Below, in pieces: positions 1-10,316 of a stretch of 64,000 bases of DNA. The first letter of the stretch is position 1. The number at the start of each line of letters is the position of its first letter. A program made the position numbers and the translations under genes. The notes beneath the pieces were generated by a model that saw only the letters and a program-made list of their open reading frames with translations, had not been told where the DNA came from and searched no databases. This stretch comes from Frigoribacterium faeni (GTDB taxonomy: Bacteria > Actinomycetota > Actinomycetes > Actinomycetales > Microbacteriaceae), in the NCBI RefSeq assembly GCF_011761235.1, contig NZ_JAAOYW010000001.1, forward strand, positions 124,781 through 188,780, written 5' to 3'.

Positions 1-753
1 CGTCTCGAAGACGGCGAAGACCGCGAACACGAGCAGGTCGCCGCTCGGCCCGACCGGCAGCCGGCGCACGATGCGCGAGGCGGGCACCTCGACCCCGTCG
101 AGGCGCGTGCTGTGGCTCTCCGTCGCCCGCATGCCGATCGTGTCCCAGTCGCCGAGCGACGACCAGCCGGGCTGCTCCCGGTGCACGAAGCCGTGCACGA
201 GCTGCGGCGCCGCCGGGTCGGTGTCGTCCCGGCCGAAGACGCCGAGGCGGGTCCAGACGGGCGAGAGCGACGTCGCGGTCTTGGTGCCGGTGAACCGCCA
301 GCCGCCGTCGCCCGTGGGCTCGGCGCGCGTCGTCGAGTCCTGCAGCACGAGGTCGTTGCCCGGCTCGCTCACGCCGAAGGCGAAGACCTCGCCCGCGGCC
401 GCGTCCGCGAGCACGAGGTCGAGCGACCGGTCGCCGCGCGCCCGCAGCACCGCCGCGCACCCGGTCCAGACGAGGTGCATCCCCACGGCCAGCGCCGTGG
501 CGGGGGCGGCCGTGGCCAGGCGGGACTGCAGGGCCGCGACCTGTTCGAGTCCCAGGCCCGCGCCTCCGTCGTCCTCGGGCACGAACAGCGTCAGGTAGCC
601 CCGCTCGCGGAGCTCGGCGAGGTCGTCGTGCGGGAACGAGCCCTCCCGGTCGTGCCCGGCGGCCCGGGCGCGGAACCGCTCGAGGAGGTCGTCCGGCAGC
701 ACCGCGTCGGCGCTCCACGAGGAGGCGGGGGCTGGGCGGGCGCCGTCGGTCAT
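1..753 (-). CDS. acyl-CoA dehydrogenase family protein (3' part lies outside the window)
   Basis: The 251 N-terminal residues of a flavin acyl-CoA dehydrogenase, reading off the left edge of the window. Family members oxidise acyl-CoA thioesters at C2-C3 with FAD in the cytoplasm. The first ~120 residues fit the helical N-terminal domain (GYLTLFVPEDDGGAGLGLEQ). The middle beta-domain follows, with FAFGVSEPGND and WRFTGTKTATSLSP. The ATG at 751-753 follows a TACCCT box by six bases, so the mRNA is probably leaderless. The gene is divergent from the SGNH hydrolase. The C-terminal domain with the catalytic glutamate is not visible, so the substrate is unknown and an acyl-CoA oxidase-like member is possible. 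Confidence 0.85.
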   Translation of the reverse strand, partial: MTDGARPAPASSWSADAVLPDDLLERFRARAAGHDREGSFPHDDLAELRERGYLTLFVPEDDGGAGLGLEQVAALQSRLATAAPATALAVGMHLVWTGCAAVLRARGDRSLDLVLADAAAGEVFAFGVSEPGNDLVLQDSTTRAEPTGDGGWRFTGTKTATSLSPVWTRLGVFGRDDTDPAAPQLVHGFVHREQPGWSSLGDWDTIGMRATESHSTRLDGVEVPASRIVRRLPVGPSGDLLVFAVFAVFET

Positions 754-798
754 GCCCCGAGGGTAGCCACGTCGGTCCTCGGCGGTAACGTGGAGGCC
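754..798. promoter_or_regulatory. compact divergent leaderless promoter pair
   Basis: A 45-base gap separates two divergent start codons. On the minus strand TACCCT (760-765) lies six bases before the ATG of the acyl-CoA dehydrogenase. On the plus strand TAACGT (786-791) lies seven bases before the ATG at 799. Neither gene has room for a normal leader with a Shine-Dalgarno sequence, and no convincing -35 box is seen. Confidence 0.55.
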
Positions 799-1587
799 AT
801 GACTCAGCTGCACCCCTGGTCGCGGTACGTCGCCATCGGAGACTCGTTCACCGAGGGCATCGGAGACCCCGAGGAGCGCTCGCCCGGCGGCCACCGCGGG
901 TGGGCCGACCGGGTCGCCGAGGTCCTCGGCTCGTCGGCGGACGACTTCGCCTACGCCAACCTCGCGGTGCGCGGCCGCCTGCTCCGCCAGATCATCGACG
1001 AGCAGGCCGACGCGGCCCTCGCGCTGCGGCCCGACCTCATCTCGGTGTCGGCCGGCGGCAACGACATCATCCGCCCCGGCACCGACCCCGACGAGGTCGC
1101 GGCGGGCTTCGACGGCCTCGTCGAGAAGCTGCGCAGAGACGGGGCCACCGTGGTCGTCTTCACCGGCCCCGACATCGGGCTGACCCCCGTGCTCGGCAGG
1201 CTGCGCGGCAAGGTGGCCATCTACAACGAGCACGTGCACGCCATCGCGCTGAAGCACGACGCCGTGGTCGCCGACATGTGGGCGCTCCGCCAGCTCGGCG
1301 ACTCGCGCATGTGGGCCCCCGACCGGCTGCACTTCAGCCCCCTCGGGCACCACACGATCGCCCGGGCCGTGCTCGGCGCCCTCGCCGTCGAGAACGACCT
1401 CGAGCCCTGGCGTCCCGAGCCCCTCGAGCGCCGCCCCTGGCGCCAGGCGCGTGCGGAGGACGTGGGCTGGGCCCGCGAGTACCTCGTGCCCTGGGTGGTG
1501 CGTCGCATCCGCCACCAGTCGTCGGGCGACGGCCTGCAGCCGAAGCGCCCCGACGCCGTCACCGTCCTCTACCGCGACGGGCAGTAG
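799..1587 (+). CDS. SGNH/GDSL family hydrolase
   Basis: A 262-residue esterase or lipase-like hydrolase of the SGNH fold. The nucleophile block I is GDSFTEG with Ser16. Block III is GGND with Asn88. Block V is DRLHFSPLGH with Asp175 and His178, so the catalytic set is complete. No signal peptide or membrane segment is visible, which points to a cytoplasmic enzyme. The ATG at 799 follows a TAACGT box by seven bases; an upstream extension in the same frame lacks family similarity and was ignored. The substrate cannot be told from sequence; small esters or acyl groups on glycans are typical for the family. Confidence 0.88.
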   Translation: MTQLHPWSRYVAIGDSFTEGIGDPEERSPGGHRGWADRVAEVLGSSADDFAYANLAVRGRLLRQIIDEQADAALALRPDLISVSAGGNDIIRPGTDPDEVAAGFDGLVEKLRRDGATVVVFTGPDIGLTPVLGRLRGKVAIYNEHVHAIALKHDAVVADMWALRQLGDSRMWAPDRLHFSPLGHHTIARAVLGALAVENDLEPWRPEPLERRPWRQARAEDVGWAREYLVPWVVRRIRHQSSGDGLQPKRPDAVTVLYRDGQ

Positions 1588-1590
1588 CCC

Positions 1591-1623
1591 GGCCGAGGCC
1601 GCGGCCGAGGGCCGAGGGCCGAG
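1591..1623 (+). repeat. short tandem repeat of a 7-mer
   Basis: The unit GGCCGAG occurs three times in perfect tandem at 1603-1623 and once more at 1591-1597. It lies directly after the SGNH hydrolase stop and before the convergent carboxypeptidase stop. It looks like replication slippage in non-coding DNA. Confidence 0.8.
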
Positions 1624-1664
1624 GAGGCGGCGGCCGGCTCGCGCAGGCCGCCCGGCCTCCGGGT

Positions 1665-2921
1665 TCAGTCGCCCCGGCCCAGGACCTCACGGGGGTGCGT
1701 GAGCCGCCACCACGCGCCGGGCTCGGGGATGGCGGCGTCGAGCACGAGCGGCACCTCGACCTCGTCGCCCTCGACGTCGAAGCGCACCGTGCCGACCTCG
1801 CTGCCGGCCTCGGCGGGCCCGACCTCGTCCGTCTCGACCGACGAGGTGACCGCCGCGTCGCCCCAGACGAGCACCTCGGCGTCCTCGGCCGCGACCGCCT
1901 GGGCCGAGGCGCCCCAGGGCAGGTCGTACCGGGCCCAGACGTCGTCCCGGGTCGCGAGCTGCACGGTGCGGAACTGGCCCGTCACGCTCTGCAGCAGGCG
2001 CTGCACGTCCGCGTCGAGGGCGTCGTGGTCGACGCCGCCGAGCACCACGCCGACCACCGTGACCGTCCGCCCGGCGACCGTCTGGTCCGCGGCGAAGAGC
2101 AGGCAGGCGCCGGCCTCGTCGAGGGTGCCGGTCTTGATGCCCTTGACGCCGTCGAGCCCGAGCAGCTCGTTCGAGTTGTCGATGACGCCGACACCGGGCA
2201 CGGTCGTCTCGTCGGTGCCGACGATCGCCGCCACGTCGGGATCGGCGAGGGCCAGCGCGCCGAGCGCCACGAGGTCGGTGGCGGTGCTCGTGTTCCGGGG
2301 CGACAGGCCGGTCGGCTCGACGATGGTCGTCTGGCCGAGCCCGTGCTCGGCGAGCCAGGCGGAGGCGGCGGCCACGAAGGCCTCGTCCGAGCCGAACGCC
2401 CAGCGCGCCAGGGTCGTCGCGTAGTTGTTGGCGGACTCGATCAGGGTCACCTCGAGCAGCTCCCGCTCGGTGAGCACGGTGCCCGCCGACATCGGCACGA
2501 CCTTGCCGTCGACGGCGCGGTACGTGTCGTAGAGCGCGGCGTCCGCCGCGCTGAGGGTGACGGAGGGCCCGTCGCCGCCCGCGAGCGGCTTCGCGTCGAG
2601 GACGACCAGGGCCGTGACGACCTTGCTGATGCTGGCGATCGGCCTCGGCTGGGCGTCGCCGCTCGTCGTGAGGCTGTCGTCGAAGCCCAGCGCCTCGACC
2701 GCGGTCGCCCCGTACGCCGGGAACGAGAGGGCGGCGTCCGGCTGGGGAGGCGCCTCCCAGGTGGACGCGGAGGCGGCGGCGGGGGCCAGCGGACGAAGGA
2801 GCGTGAGCGGCAGGTACGTGCCGACGGCCAGCACCGCCACGACCACCAGCGCGACCGCCGCCCGTCGTCGGCGCAGAACGGCCCGGCGGCGCGCGGCCCG
2901 CGCGTCGGGTCCGTCGGTCAC
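1665..2921 (-). CDS. dacA: D-alanyl-D-alanine carboxypeptidase (peptidase S11, DacA type)
   Basis: A 418-residue low-molecular-weight penicillin-binding protein that trims the terminal D-Ala of peptidoglycan stem peptides. An Arg-rich N-terminus is followed by one hydrophobic segment (residues ~20-42), so the enzyme is exported or membrane-anchored. The three S11 motifs are present: SISK with Ser97 and Lys100, SAN at 163-165, and KTG at 263-265. The region after ~300 is probably the C-terminal beta-domain. The GTG start at 2919-2921 overlaps the TGA of the upstream SpoU methyltransferase gene as GTGA, giving translational coupling. It could also act on other D-amino-acyl peptides. Confidence 0.88.
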   Translation of the reverse strand: MTDGPDARAARRRAVLRRRRAAVALVVVAVLAVGTYLPLTLLRPLAPAAASASTWEAPPQPDAALSFPAYGATAVEALGFDDSLTTSGDAQPRPIASISKVVTALVVLDAKPLAGGDGPSVTLSAADAALYDTYRAVDGKVVPMSAGTVLTERELLEVTLIESANNYATTLARWAFGSDEAFVAAASAWLAEHGLGQTTIVEPTGLSPRNTSTATDLVALGALALADPDVAAIVGTDETTVPGVGVIDNSNELLGLDGVKGIKTGTLDEAGACLLFAADQTVAGRTVTVVGVVLGGVDHDALDADVQRLLQSVTGQFRTVQLATRDDVWARYDLPWGASAQAVAAEDAEVLVWGDAAVTSSVETDEVGPAEAGSEVGTVRFDVEGDEVEVPLVLDAAIPEPGAWWRLTHPREVLGRGD

Positions 2922-3757
2922 GAGCCCGCCCCTCCCCCGGTGCCGGACGCCGTGGGCGGCACCCGCAGCGCCCACAGGGCGACGGCGGAGGCGGCGGCCA
3001 CGTTGAGGCTGTCGACGCCGTGGAGCATGGGGATCGTCACGACCCGGTCGGAGGCGCGCAGGGCGTCGCGGCTGAGGCCGTCGCCCTCGGTGCCGAGCAG
3101 CAGGGCGACGCGCTCGGGCGCCGACGCGGCGTACTCGTCGAGGGGCACCGCGTCGTCGGCCAGGGCCAGGGCCGCGACCTCGAAGCCGGCCTCGCGCAGC
3201 AGGTCGGCGCCCGCGGGCCACTCGGGCAGGCGGGTCCAGGGCACCTGCAGCACCGTGCCCATGCTGACGCGGACGCTGCGGCGGTAGAGCGGGTCGGCGC
3301 AGCGCGGCGTGACGAGCACGGCGTCGGCGCCGAGCCCGGCCACGGCACGGAAGATGGCGCCGACGTTCGTGTGGTCGACGATGTCCTCGAGCACGACCAC
3401 CCGTCGCGCCCCGGCCAGGAGCGACTCGACGCTCGGCAGGGCGGGCCGGTGCATGGCCGCGAGGGCGCCCCGGTGCAGGTGGTAGCCCGTCAGGGTCTCG
3501 AGCAGGGCCGCGTCGCCGACGAAGATCTCGCCGTCGAGGTGGGCCACGAGCGGCTCGACGTCGGCCAGCCACCGCTCGGTCATCAGCACCGAGCGGGGCA
3601 CGTGGCCGGCGCGCAGCGCGCGCTCGATCACCTTGCTCGACTCGGCGATGTACAGGCCGCCCTCGGGCTCCGAGACCCGGCGCAGGGCGACGTCGGTCAG
3701 GCGCGCGTAGTCCGCGAGGTCGGGGCGGTCGAGGTCGGTGATGCGGGTGATGCGCAC
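2918..3757 (-). CDS. TrmH/SpoU family RNA 2'-O-ribose methyltransferase
   Basis: A 279-residue SPOUT-class methyltransferase that uses S-adenosylmethionine to methylate a ribose in rRNA or tRNA. An N-terminal substrate-binding domain (~1-110) precedes the knotted catalytic domain. Motif 1 is DHTNVGAIFRAVAG, motif 2 is LLGTEGDGLS, and motif 3 is IPMLHGVDSLNVAAASAVAL. The GTG start is at 3755-3757, and the reading frame ends inside the carboxypeptidase start. The exact target nucleotide cannot be assigned. A TACCCT sequence ~70 bases upstream (near 3824-3829) could be its -10, but this is uncertain. Confidence 0.85.
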   Translation of the reverse strand: MRITRITDLDRPDLADYARLTDVALRRVSEPEGGLYIAESSKVIERALRAGHVPRSVLMTERWLADVEPLVAHLDGEIFVGDAALLETLTGYHLHRGALAAMHRPALPSVESLLAGARRVVVLEDIVDHTNVGAIFRAVAGLGADAVLVTPRCADPLYRRSVRVSMGTVLQVPWTRLPEWPAGADLLREAGFEVAALALADDAVPLDEYAASAPERVALLLGTEGDGLSRDALRASDRVVTIPMLHGVDSLNVAAASAVALWALRVPPTASGTGGGAGS

Positions 3758-3942
3758 GGCGCTCCAGGGCAGGACGTCCGGTCGGCGACGACGCGGGAGG
3801 GACGAGGTTCGGGACGGGGTCCAGGGTAACGTCCCTCCCGATCGGCCCCCGGGCCGCCGTGCCGCGGCCGCCCGGCGCGCCCGACGGATCGTCAGCCCCC
3901 GGCCCTAGGCTGACGTCGACCCGTCCCGAAGGAGACCCGATC

Positions 3943-4932
3943 GTGACCGACCCGGCCACCCCGCCGGCCGCAGCCGGCCCCGCCCAGCCGGCCCGCGCCT
4001 CCTCGGCCGGTCGCGGCGACACCGTCGAGGCGGCCGTCGACGTGCTCGGGGGCCGTCGCGTCGCCGTCCTCACCGGCGCCGGCATCAGCACCGACTCCGG
4101 CATCCCCGACTACCGCGGCGCGGGCGCCCCGCCCCGCAACCCCATGACGTTCCAGCAGTTCCTCTCGAGCGAGCGGTACCGCAAGCGCTACTGGGCCGGC
4201 AGCCACGTGGGCTGGAAGACCTTCAGCGCCTCCGCCCCGAACGCCGGTCACCGGGCGCTCGCCGAGCTCGAGCGGGCGGGCGTCGTCAACGGCGTCGTGA
4301 CGCAGAACGTCGACGCCCTGCACGAACGTGCGGGGTCGCGTCGCGTCGTCGACCTGCACGGCACCGTCGACCGCGTCGTCTGCCTCACCTGCGGGCAGTC
4401 GTTCGCCCGCGACACCGTGGCCGCCCGGCTCGCCGCCGACAACCCGTGGATCGACGAGCCCGAGAGCGTCCGCCTCGCCCCCGACGGCGACGTCGAGGTC
4501 GCCGACATCGACGCGTTCGTCGTGCCCTCGTGCACGGTCTGCGGCGGCCTGCTCAAGCCGGACGTCGTCTTCTTCGGCGAGTTCGTGCCCGTCGAGCGCT
4601 TCGCCGAGGCCCGGTCGCTCGTCGTGGGCGCCGAGGCGCTGCTCGTGGTCGGGTCGTCCCTCGTCGTCAACTCGGGCATCCGGCTGCTCGACCAGGCGAC
4701 CCGCCGGCGCCTGCCCGTCGTCATCGTCAACCGCGGCGACACGAACGGCGACTCGCGGGCGGCGGTGAAGATCGACGGCGGCACGTCCGAGACCCTCGGC
4801 GCCCTCGTCGAGCACCTCGTGCCCCTGGCGGCGGCCTCGGCGACGGCGGCGACCCTGCGTGCCGCCCCGGGCCCGACCCCGCCGTCGATCCCGACCGGCC
4901 CGCGGGGGCCCGCCGCCCCGGAGGCCTCGTGA
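3943..4932 (+). CDS. Sir2-family NAD-dependent protein deacylase
   Basis: A 329-residue sirtuin that removes acyl groups from lysine using NAD+ and releases nicotinamide. The NAD-binding GAGIS motif is at 45-49, QNVD at 121-124 and the catalytic His at 139 (LHGT). Zinc ligands are Cys147, Cys150, Cys197 and Cys200. A long insertion lies between the Cys pairs. The first ~25 and last ~25 residues are Ala/Pro-rich tails without similarity. The GTG start at 3943 is chosen because AAGGAG (3929-3934) lies nine bases upstream; a TAGGCT box (3906-3911) is a likely -10. It overlaps the next gene by four bases. The target proteins are unknown. Confidence 0.9.
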   Translation: MTDPATPPAAAGPAQPARASSAGRGDTVEAAVDVLGGRRVAVLTGAGISTDSGIPDYRGAGAPPRNPMTFQQFLSSERYRKRYWAGSHVGWKTFSASAPNAGHRALAELERAGVVNGVVTQNVDALHERAGSRRVVDLHGTVDRVVCLTCGQSFARDTVAARLAADNPWIDEPESVRLAPDGDVEVADIDAFVVPSCTVCGGLLKPDVVFFGEFVPVERFAEARSLVVGAEALLVVGSSLVVNSGIRLLDQATRRRLPVVIVNRGDTNGDSRAAVKIDGGTSETLGALVEHLVPLAAASATAATLRAAPGPTPPSIPTGPRGPAAPEAS

Positions 4933-5567
4933 CGCTGCTGTACCTGGTCCGCCACGGCGAGACCGACTGGAACCGCGCCCGCCGCATCCAGGGGGCGACC
5001 GACATCCCCCTGAACGACCTCGGGCGGCGTCAGGCCGCCGAGGCCGGCGACCTGCTGGCCCGCCGCAGGGTCGAGCGCGTCCTGGCGAGTCCCCTCTCGC
5101 GGGCGGCCGAGACCGGCTCGATCATCGCGCGACGGCTCGGCCTGCCCGCGCCCGAGCTGGTGCCCGCGGTGGCCGAGCGCCGCTACGGCGACGCCGAGGG
5201 GCTGACGGGCTCCGAGGTCGAACGGCGCTTCCCCGCGGGCACGCCGGTGCCGGGCCGCGAGGGGCGGCGCGAGCTGCTCGCCCGCGTGCTGCCGGTGCTC
5301 GTCGACGTCGGGCGCTCGGCGGGCGAGGGGCCGGTCGTCGTCGCGACGCACGGCGCCGTCATCCGGGCGGTGGTCACGCACGTCGCCGGCGACGACGTCC
5401 TGCACCTCGGCGTCCCCATCCGGAACGGGTCGATCCACTCCTTCGACGTCCGCGACGACGCCCTCGTGCTCCGCGAGTTCGACGACCCGATCGAGCTCGA
5501 GTCCGAGCAGGCCGGGTCGGCCGCGTTCGACCGACAGAACGCGCTCGAGGGCCGCTCGCGCGACTAG
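4929..5567 (+). CDS. histidine phosphatase family protein
   Basis: A 212-residue member of the phosphoglycerate mutase-like phosphatases, which work through a phosphohistidine. The signature LVRHGETDWN gives catalytic His9. The second His is in VVVATHGAVIRAVV near residue 142. Its size fits small acid-phosphatase or cofactor-independent branch enzymes rather than GpmA. The GTG start overlaps the sirtuin stop as GTGA, so the two are co-translated. Its TAG stop shares the bases CTAG (5564-5567) with the stop of the convergent glycosyltransferase. The substrate is not predictable. Confidence 0.87.
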   Translation: MTLLYLVRHGETDWNRARRIQGATDIPLNDLGRRQAAEAGDLLARRRVERVLASPLSRAAETGSIIARRLGLPAPELVPAVAERRYGDAEGLTGSEVERRFPAGTPVPGREGRRELLARVLPVLVDVGRSAGEGPVVVATHGAVIRAVVTHVAGDDVLHLGVPIRNGSIHSFDVRDDALVLREFDDPIELESEQAGSAAFDRQNALEGRSRD

Positions 5568-6658
5568 CGGCCGCGCCTCCTCGGCGACCGTCCCGTCGCG
5601 AGCAGCAGCTCGAGCAGCACCTCGGCCGATCCCGCCCAGCTGAACTGCGACGCCTGCCGCACGGAGGCCGCGGAGCGCTCTGCCCACTCCCCCTCGAGGC
5701 GGCGCACGGCCGCCGCGATCGACGACGGCGACTCGGGATCGAAGTAGAGCGCGGCGTCGCCGCCGATCTCGCGGAAGATCGGGATGTCGCTCACCACGGC
5801 GGGCGTCCCGAGGGCCATGCCCTCGACGAGCGGGATGCCGAACCCCTCGGCGCGGCTGGCGGTGACGACTGCGGTCGCGCCCAGCAGCACGTCGCGGTAC
5901 TCCTCGTCGGTCGCGCCGTCGTGGAACACGAGCGACCCGGCCGGTGCCAGGGCCGACAAGGAGGCGCGCTCCCGCTCCGACACGCGGCTCATCAGGTGCA
6001 GGCGGTGGCCGTCGAGCAGGGGCAGCGCCCTGACGAGGGCGGACACGTTCTTGTACGGCATGAACGAGCCCATGTAGACGAGGTCGCGGCCGTCCGGCGC
6101 CGTCCGGGGCACGGCGTCGACCACGGGGTCCGCCGCGTTCGACACGACGGTGACGGGGCGGCGGGTGAGCCGGTGCCGCGCCATCTCGTCGCGCGTGGTG
6201 CGGCTGACGGTGACCACCGCGTCGGCCCGGTCGAGCAGCAGCCGCTGCGGCCACCAGGCCAGGTGGTAGAGGCGCCACAGCAGGCGGAGCGGCAGGGCGA
6301 ACTCGGGCGGCGGCGTCCGGTTCGTGTAGTAGATCAGGTCGTGCAGGGTCAGCACGAGCCGGTGTCGTCGGCCCCACGACCCCATCGTCTGCATCGGCGA
6401 CCACACCACGTCCGGGCGGGCGGCGGCGACCTGCCGGGCCACGAGCGGCTCGAGCGGGCTGGTCGGGTCGCCCACGAGCAGGTGCGGCAGGTCCGGCAGC
6501 TTGTCGAGCTGCCGGGGGTCCGAGACGAGCATCGTCAGCTCGACGTCGTCGCCGTCGCGGGTCAGCTCGGCGAGGGCCCCGACCACGCCGGCCGTGAAGC
6601 GGCTGATGCCGTCGTGCCGGCCGGTGCGGACGTAGCGGCAGTCGACCGCGATCCTCAC
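5564..6658 (-). CDS. family 4 glycosyltransferase
   Basis: A 364-residue GT-B fold retaining glycosyltransferase. The N-terminal acceptor domain begins VRIAVDCRYVRTGRHDGISRF, which contains the glycine-rich loop. The C-terminal donor domain has YMGSFMPYKNV and the E-x7-E-like element RAEGFGIPLVEGMALGTP. No transmembrane segment is seen, so it acts at the cytoplasmic face. The GTG at 6656-6658 overlaps the stop of the upstream alpha/beta hydrolase as GTGA. Likely roles are cell-surface polysaccharide or glycolipid assembly, but donor and acceptor are unknown. Confidence 0.85.
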   Translation of the reverse strand: MRIAVDCRYVRTGRHDGISRFTAGVVGALAELTRDGDDVELTMLVSDPRQLDKLPDLPHLLVGDPTSPLEPLVARQVAAARPDVVWSPMQTMGSWGRRHRLVLTLHDLIYYTNRTPPPEFALPLRLLWRLYHLAWWPQRLLLDRADAVVTVSRTTRDEMARHRLTRRPVTVVSNAADPVVDAVPRTAPDGRDLVYMGSFMPYKNVSALVRALPLLDGHRLHLMSRVSERERASLSALAPAGSLVFHDGATDEEYRDVLLGATAVVTASRAEGFGIPLVEGMALGTPAVVSDIPIFREIGGDAALYFDPESPSSIAAAVRRLEGEWAERSAASVRQASQFSWAGSAEVLLELLLATGRSPRRRGR

Positions 6659-7560
6659 GCGACGAACCCCTGGACCGCGGCGGCCGCCTCCTGCGGCTTC
6701 TCGTAGTGGACGAGGTGGCCGACCCCCTCGATCACCGTGAGGCGTGCGTCGGCGAACACCCGCTGCAGGCGACGCTGCGCCGGCAGCGCCGTGATGTCGT
6801 CGCGGTCGGCGGCGATCAGCAGGGTGGGCACGCCGACGCGCGCCGCGTAGCTGCTGACGTCGCTCGACACGGAGGCGCGGAACGCGTCGAGCACCACGCG
6901 CCGGTCCGCGAACCGCGAGAAGTACGAGTCGTGCTGGTCGTGGATCCAGCGGCGGAGGGCACGGTCGCCGGTCTTGACCATGGCGAGGCTCGTGAACCGG
7001 ACCACCGCGCCGTTCTGCAGCACCGACAGGCCGGCCGCCTCGGGCAGGGCCGCGCCCGCCCAGTAGTAGAAGACGGCCAGTCGCGTCACGACGCCGCGCG
7101 GCCCCGACAGCGCGGGAGCGGCGATCGGGTTGACGAGCACGAGCCGGGAGGCGCGCAGGCCGTCCGCCAGGGCGGCCGACGCCACGATCGAGCCGAACGA
7201 GTGCCCGAGCACGACCACCGACTCGTCGAGCCCGACGGCGGCGGCGAAGGCGGTCAGCCAGGTCGCGTAGGCGGCGACCGAGTGCTCGCCCTCGAGCGGG
7301 CCGGACTCGCCGAAGCCGGGCAGGTCGGGCATGACGACCCGGACGCCGGTCAGGTGGGCGACGACCGGCTCGAGCCCGTGGTGGTCGCCCCGGAACCCGT
7401 GCACGGCCAGCACGACCGGGCTGTCGTCGTCGGCTCCCGGCGTGTCGTAGGACCACCAGTGCGTGTCGCTGCCGGCGACCCGGACGACCTCCTCGCGGAC
7501 TGCGACGGCCTCGAGGAGGCGGCGGTACGGCGACGGGACACGGGGCTCTCTGACGATCAC
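6655..7560 (-). CDS. alpha/beta hydrolase
   Basis: A 301-residue alpha/beta hydrolase fold enzyme. The oxyanion region is VLAVHGFRGDHHG. The nucleophile elbow GHSFGS carries Ser121, an acid residue lies in IAADRDDIT (Asp252-255) and His282 is in EGVGHLVHYEKP. A cap domain fills ~140-235. No signal peptide is visible. The GTG start at 7558-7560 is preceded six bases upstream by TAGACT (7567-7572), so initiation is probably leaderless. It forms an operon with the downstream glycosyltransferase through a four-base overlap. The substrate is unknown; esterase, lactonase and haloalkane dehalogenase are all within the family. Confidence 0.87.
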   Translation of the reverse strand: MIVREPRVPSPYRRLLEAVAVREEVVRVAGSDTHWWSYDTPGADDDSPVVLAVHGFRGDHHGLEPVVAHLTGVRVVMPDLPGFGESGPLEGEHSVAAYATWLTAFAAAVGLDESVVVLGHSFGSIVASAALADGLRASRLVLVNPIAAPALSGPRGVVTRLAVFYYWAGAALPEAAGLSVLQNGAVVRFTSLAMVKTGDRALRRWIHDQHDSYFSRFADRRVVLDAFRASVSSDVSSYAARVGVPTLLIAADRDDITALPAQRRLQRVFADARLTVIEGVGHLVHYEKPQEAAAAVQGFVA

Positions 7561-7631
7561 GGGCCGAGTCTACGGAGCCGGTCGTGGCGAGGGGCGCGCG
7601 CTCGGCCCCGTGCGGTCCTAGAGTTGGCCGG
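7561..7631. promoter_or_regulatory. divergent leaderless promoters of the hydrolase and treS
   Basis: TAGACT at 7567-7572 on the minus strand precedes the hydrolase GTG (7560) by six bases. TAGAGT at 7619-7624 on the plus strand precedes the treS GTG (7632) by seven bases. No Shine-Dalgarno sequence fits either start. Confidence 0.55.
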
Positions 7632-9368
<1,737 letters not shown>

Positions 9369-9371
<3 letters not shown>

Positions 9372-9381
9372 GCTCGGGGGC
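9369..9381 (+). promoter_or_regulatory. leaderless -10 box sharing the treS stop codon
   Basis: TAGGCT at 9369-9374 lies exactly seven bases before the GTG at 9382. Its first three bases are the treS stop codon TAG. The exonuclease could therefore be transcribed independently of treS from a promoter buried in its 3' end. Confidence 0.5.
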
Positions 9382-10194
9382 GTGAGCCAGATCGACCGCA
9401 CCGACGCCGTTCCCCTCGTCCCCTCGTCCGAGGGCACCGACGAGGGCAGGGTCGGCGGCGCCGCCGCGGTGCCGGCGGGCGACGTCCCCGCGGCCTGGTG
9501 GAAGGCACTGGGCGTCTTCGACCTCGAGACGACGGGCATCGACGTCGAGACGGCCCGGATCGTCACGGCCCACGTGGGCCTGATCGACGCGTCCGGCGCC
9601 AGCATCGCGCACGGCGAGTGGCTCGCCGACCCGGGCGTCGAGATCCCCGAGCAGGCCAGCGCCGTGCACGGCATCTCCACCGAGCGGGCGCGGGCCGAGG
9701 GGCGACCCGCGGCCGAGGTCGTCGCCGAGATCGTGGCGGCGCTGCGGGCCGTCTTCGCGCGCGGCGTGCCCCTCGTGGTCTACAACGCCCCCTACGACCT
9801 CACCCTGCTCGACCGCGAGGCGCGGCGCCACGGCATCGAGCCGCTCGGCGACGTCGGCGAGATCGGCTGCGTCATCGACCCACTGGTGATCGACAAGGCC
9901 GTCGACCGCTTCCGCAAGGGCAAGCGCACCCTCGAGGCCGCCGCCTCCGTCTACGGCGTCGTCCTCGACGACGCGCACGACGCGGGGGCCGACGCCGTGG
10001 CGGCGGGGCGGGTGGCCCAGGCCATGGCCCGGCGCTATCCCGAGCAGCTCGACGTGCCGACCACCGACCTGCACGACCTGCAGATCGGCTGGTGCTCGAC
10101 CCAGGCCGCGTCGTTCCAGGAGTACATGCGCCGCAAGGACCCGACGTTCACGACGTCGGGCGAGTGGCCCCACCGCTCGCTGCCCGGGGCCTGA
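9382..10194 (+). CDS. DnaQ-like DEDDh 3'-5' exonuclease
   Basis: A 270-residue exonuclease of the DnaQ superfamily, which removes nucleotides from 3' ends with two metal ions. Exo I is FDLETTGID with Asp47 and Glu49, Exo II is YNAPYDLTLL with Asp139, and Exo III is HDAGADAVAAGR with His199 and Asp204. An N-terminal tail of ~40 residues and a C-terminal extension of ~55 residues flank the domain. It is annotated in relatives as the epsilon-like subunit of DNA polymerase III, but a separate repair or RNA-processing exonuclease is equally possible. It ends before a bidirectional terminator shared with the L31 gene. Confidence 0.87.
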   Translation: MSQIDRTDAVPLVPSSEGTDEGRVGGAAAVPAGDVPAAWWKALGVFDLETTGIDVETARIVTAHVGLIDASGASIAHGEWLADPGVEIPEQASAVHGISTERARAEGRPAAEVVAEIVAALRAVFARGVPLVVYNAPYDLTLLDREARRHGIEPLGDVGEIGCVIDPLVIDKAVDRFRKGKRTLEAAASVYGVVLDDAHDAGADAVAAGRVAQAMARRYPEQLDVPTTDLHDLQIGWCSTQAASFQEYMRRKDPTFTTSGEWPHRSLPGA

Positions 10195-10233
10195 TCCGGC
10201 GACTGCCCGTTCCGGCGGTCGCCGAGACGCAGA

Positions 10234-10263
10234 AGAGGCGGCCCACCGTGGTGGACCGCCTCT
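10234..10263. terminator. bidirectional hairpin terminator
   Basis: A 13-base-pair stem (10234-10246 with 10251-10263, one mismatch that is G-U on one strand) with loop CGTG. It lies between the convergent exonuclease and L31 genes. No T-run follows on either side. Confidence 0.75.
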
Positions 10264-10316
10264 GTCGACGTCGGGGCCGGAGCCCCTGCGCGCTCTGGCC
10301 CTCTGGGGGCTCTGGC

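Noticed and set aside
1665-4103. Long open frame of about 812 codons on the minus strand
   Set aside because: Only its 3' part is real (the D-Ala-D-Ala carboxypeptidase). The rest is Arg/Pro-rich antisense or shifted reading of the SpoU methyltransferase and sirtuin, as expected at high GC.
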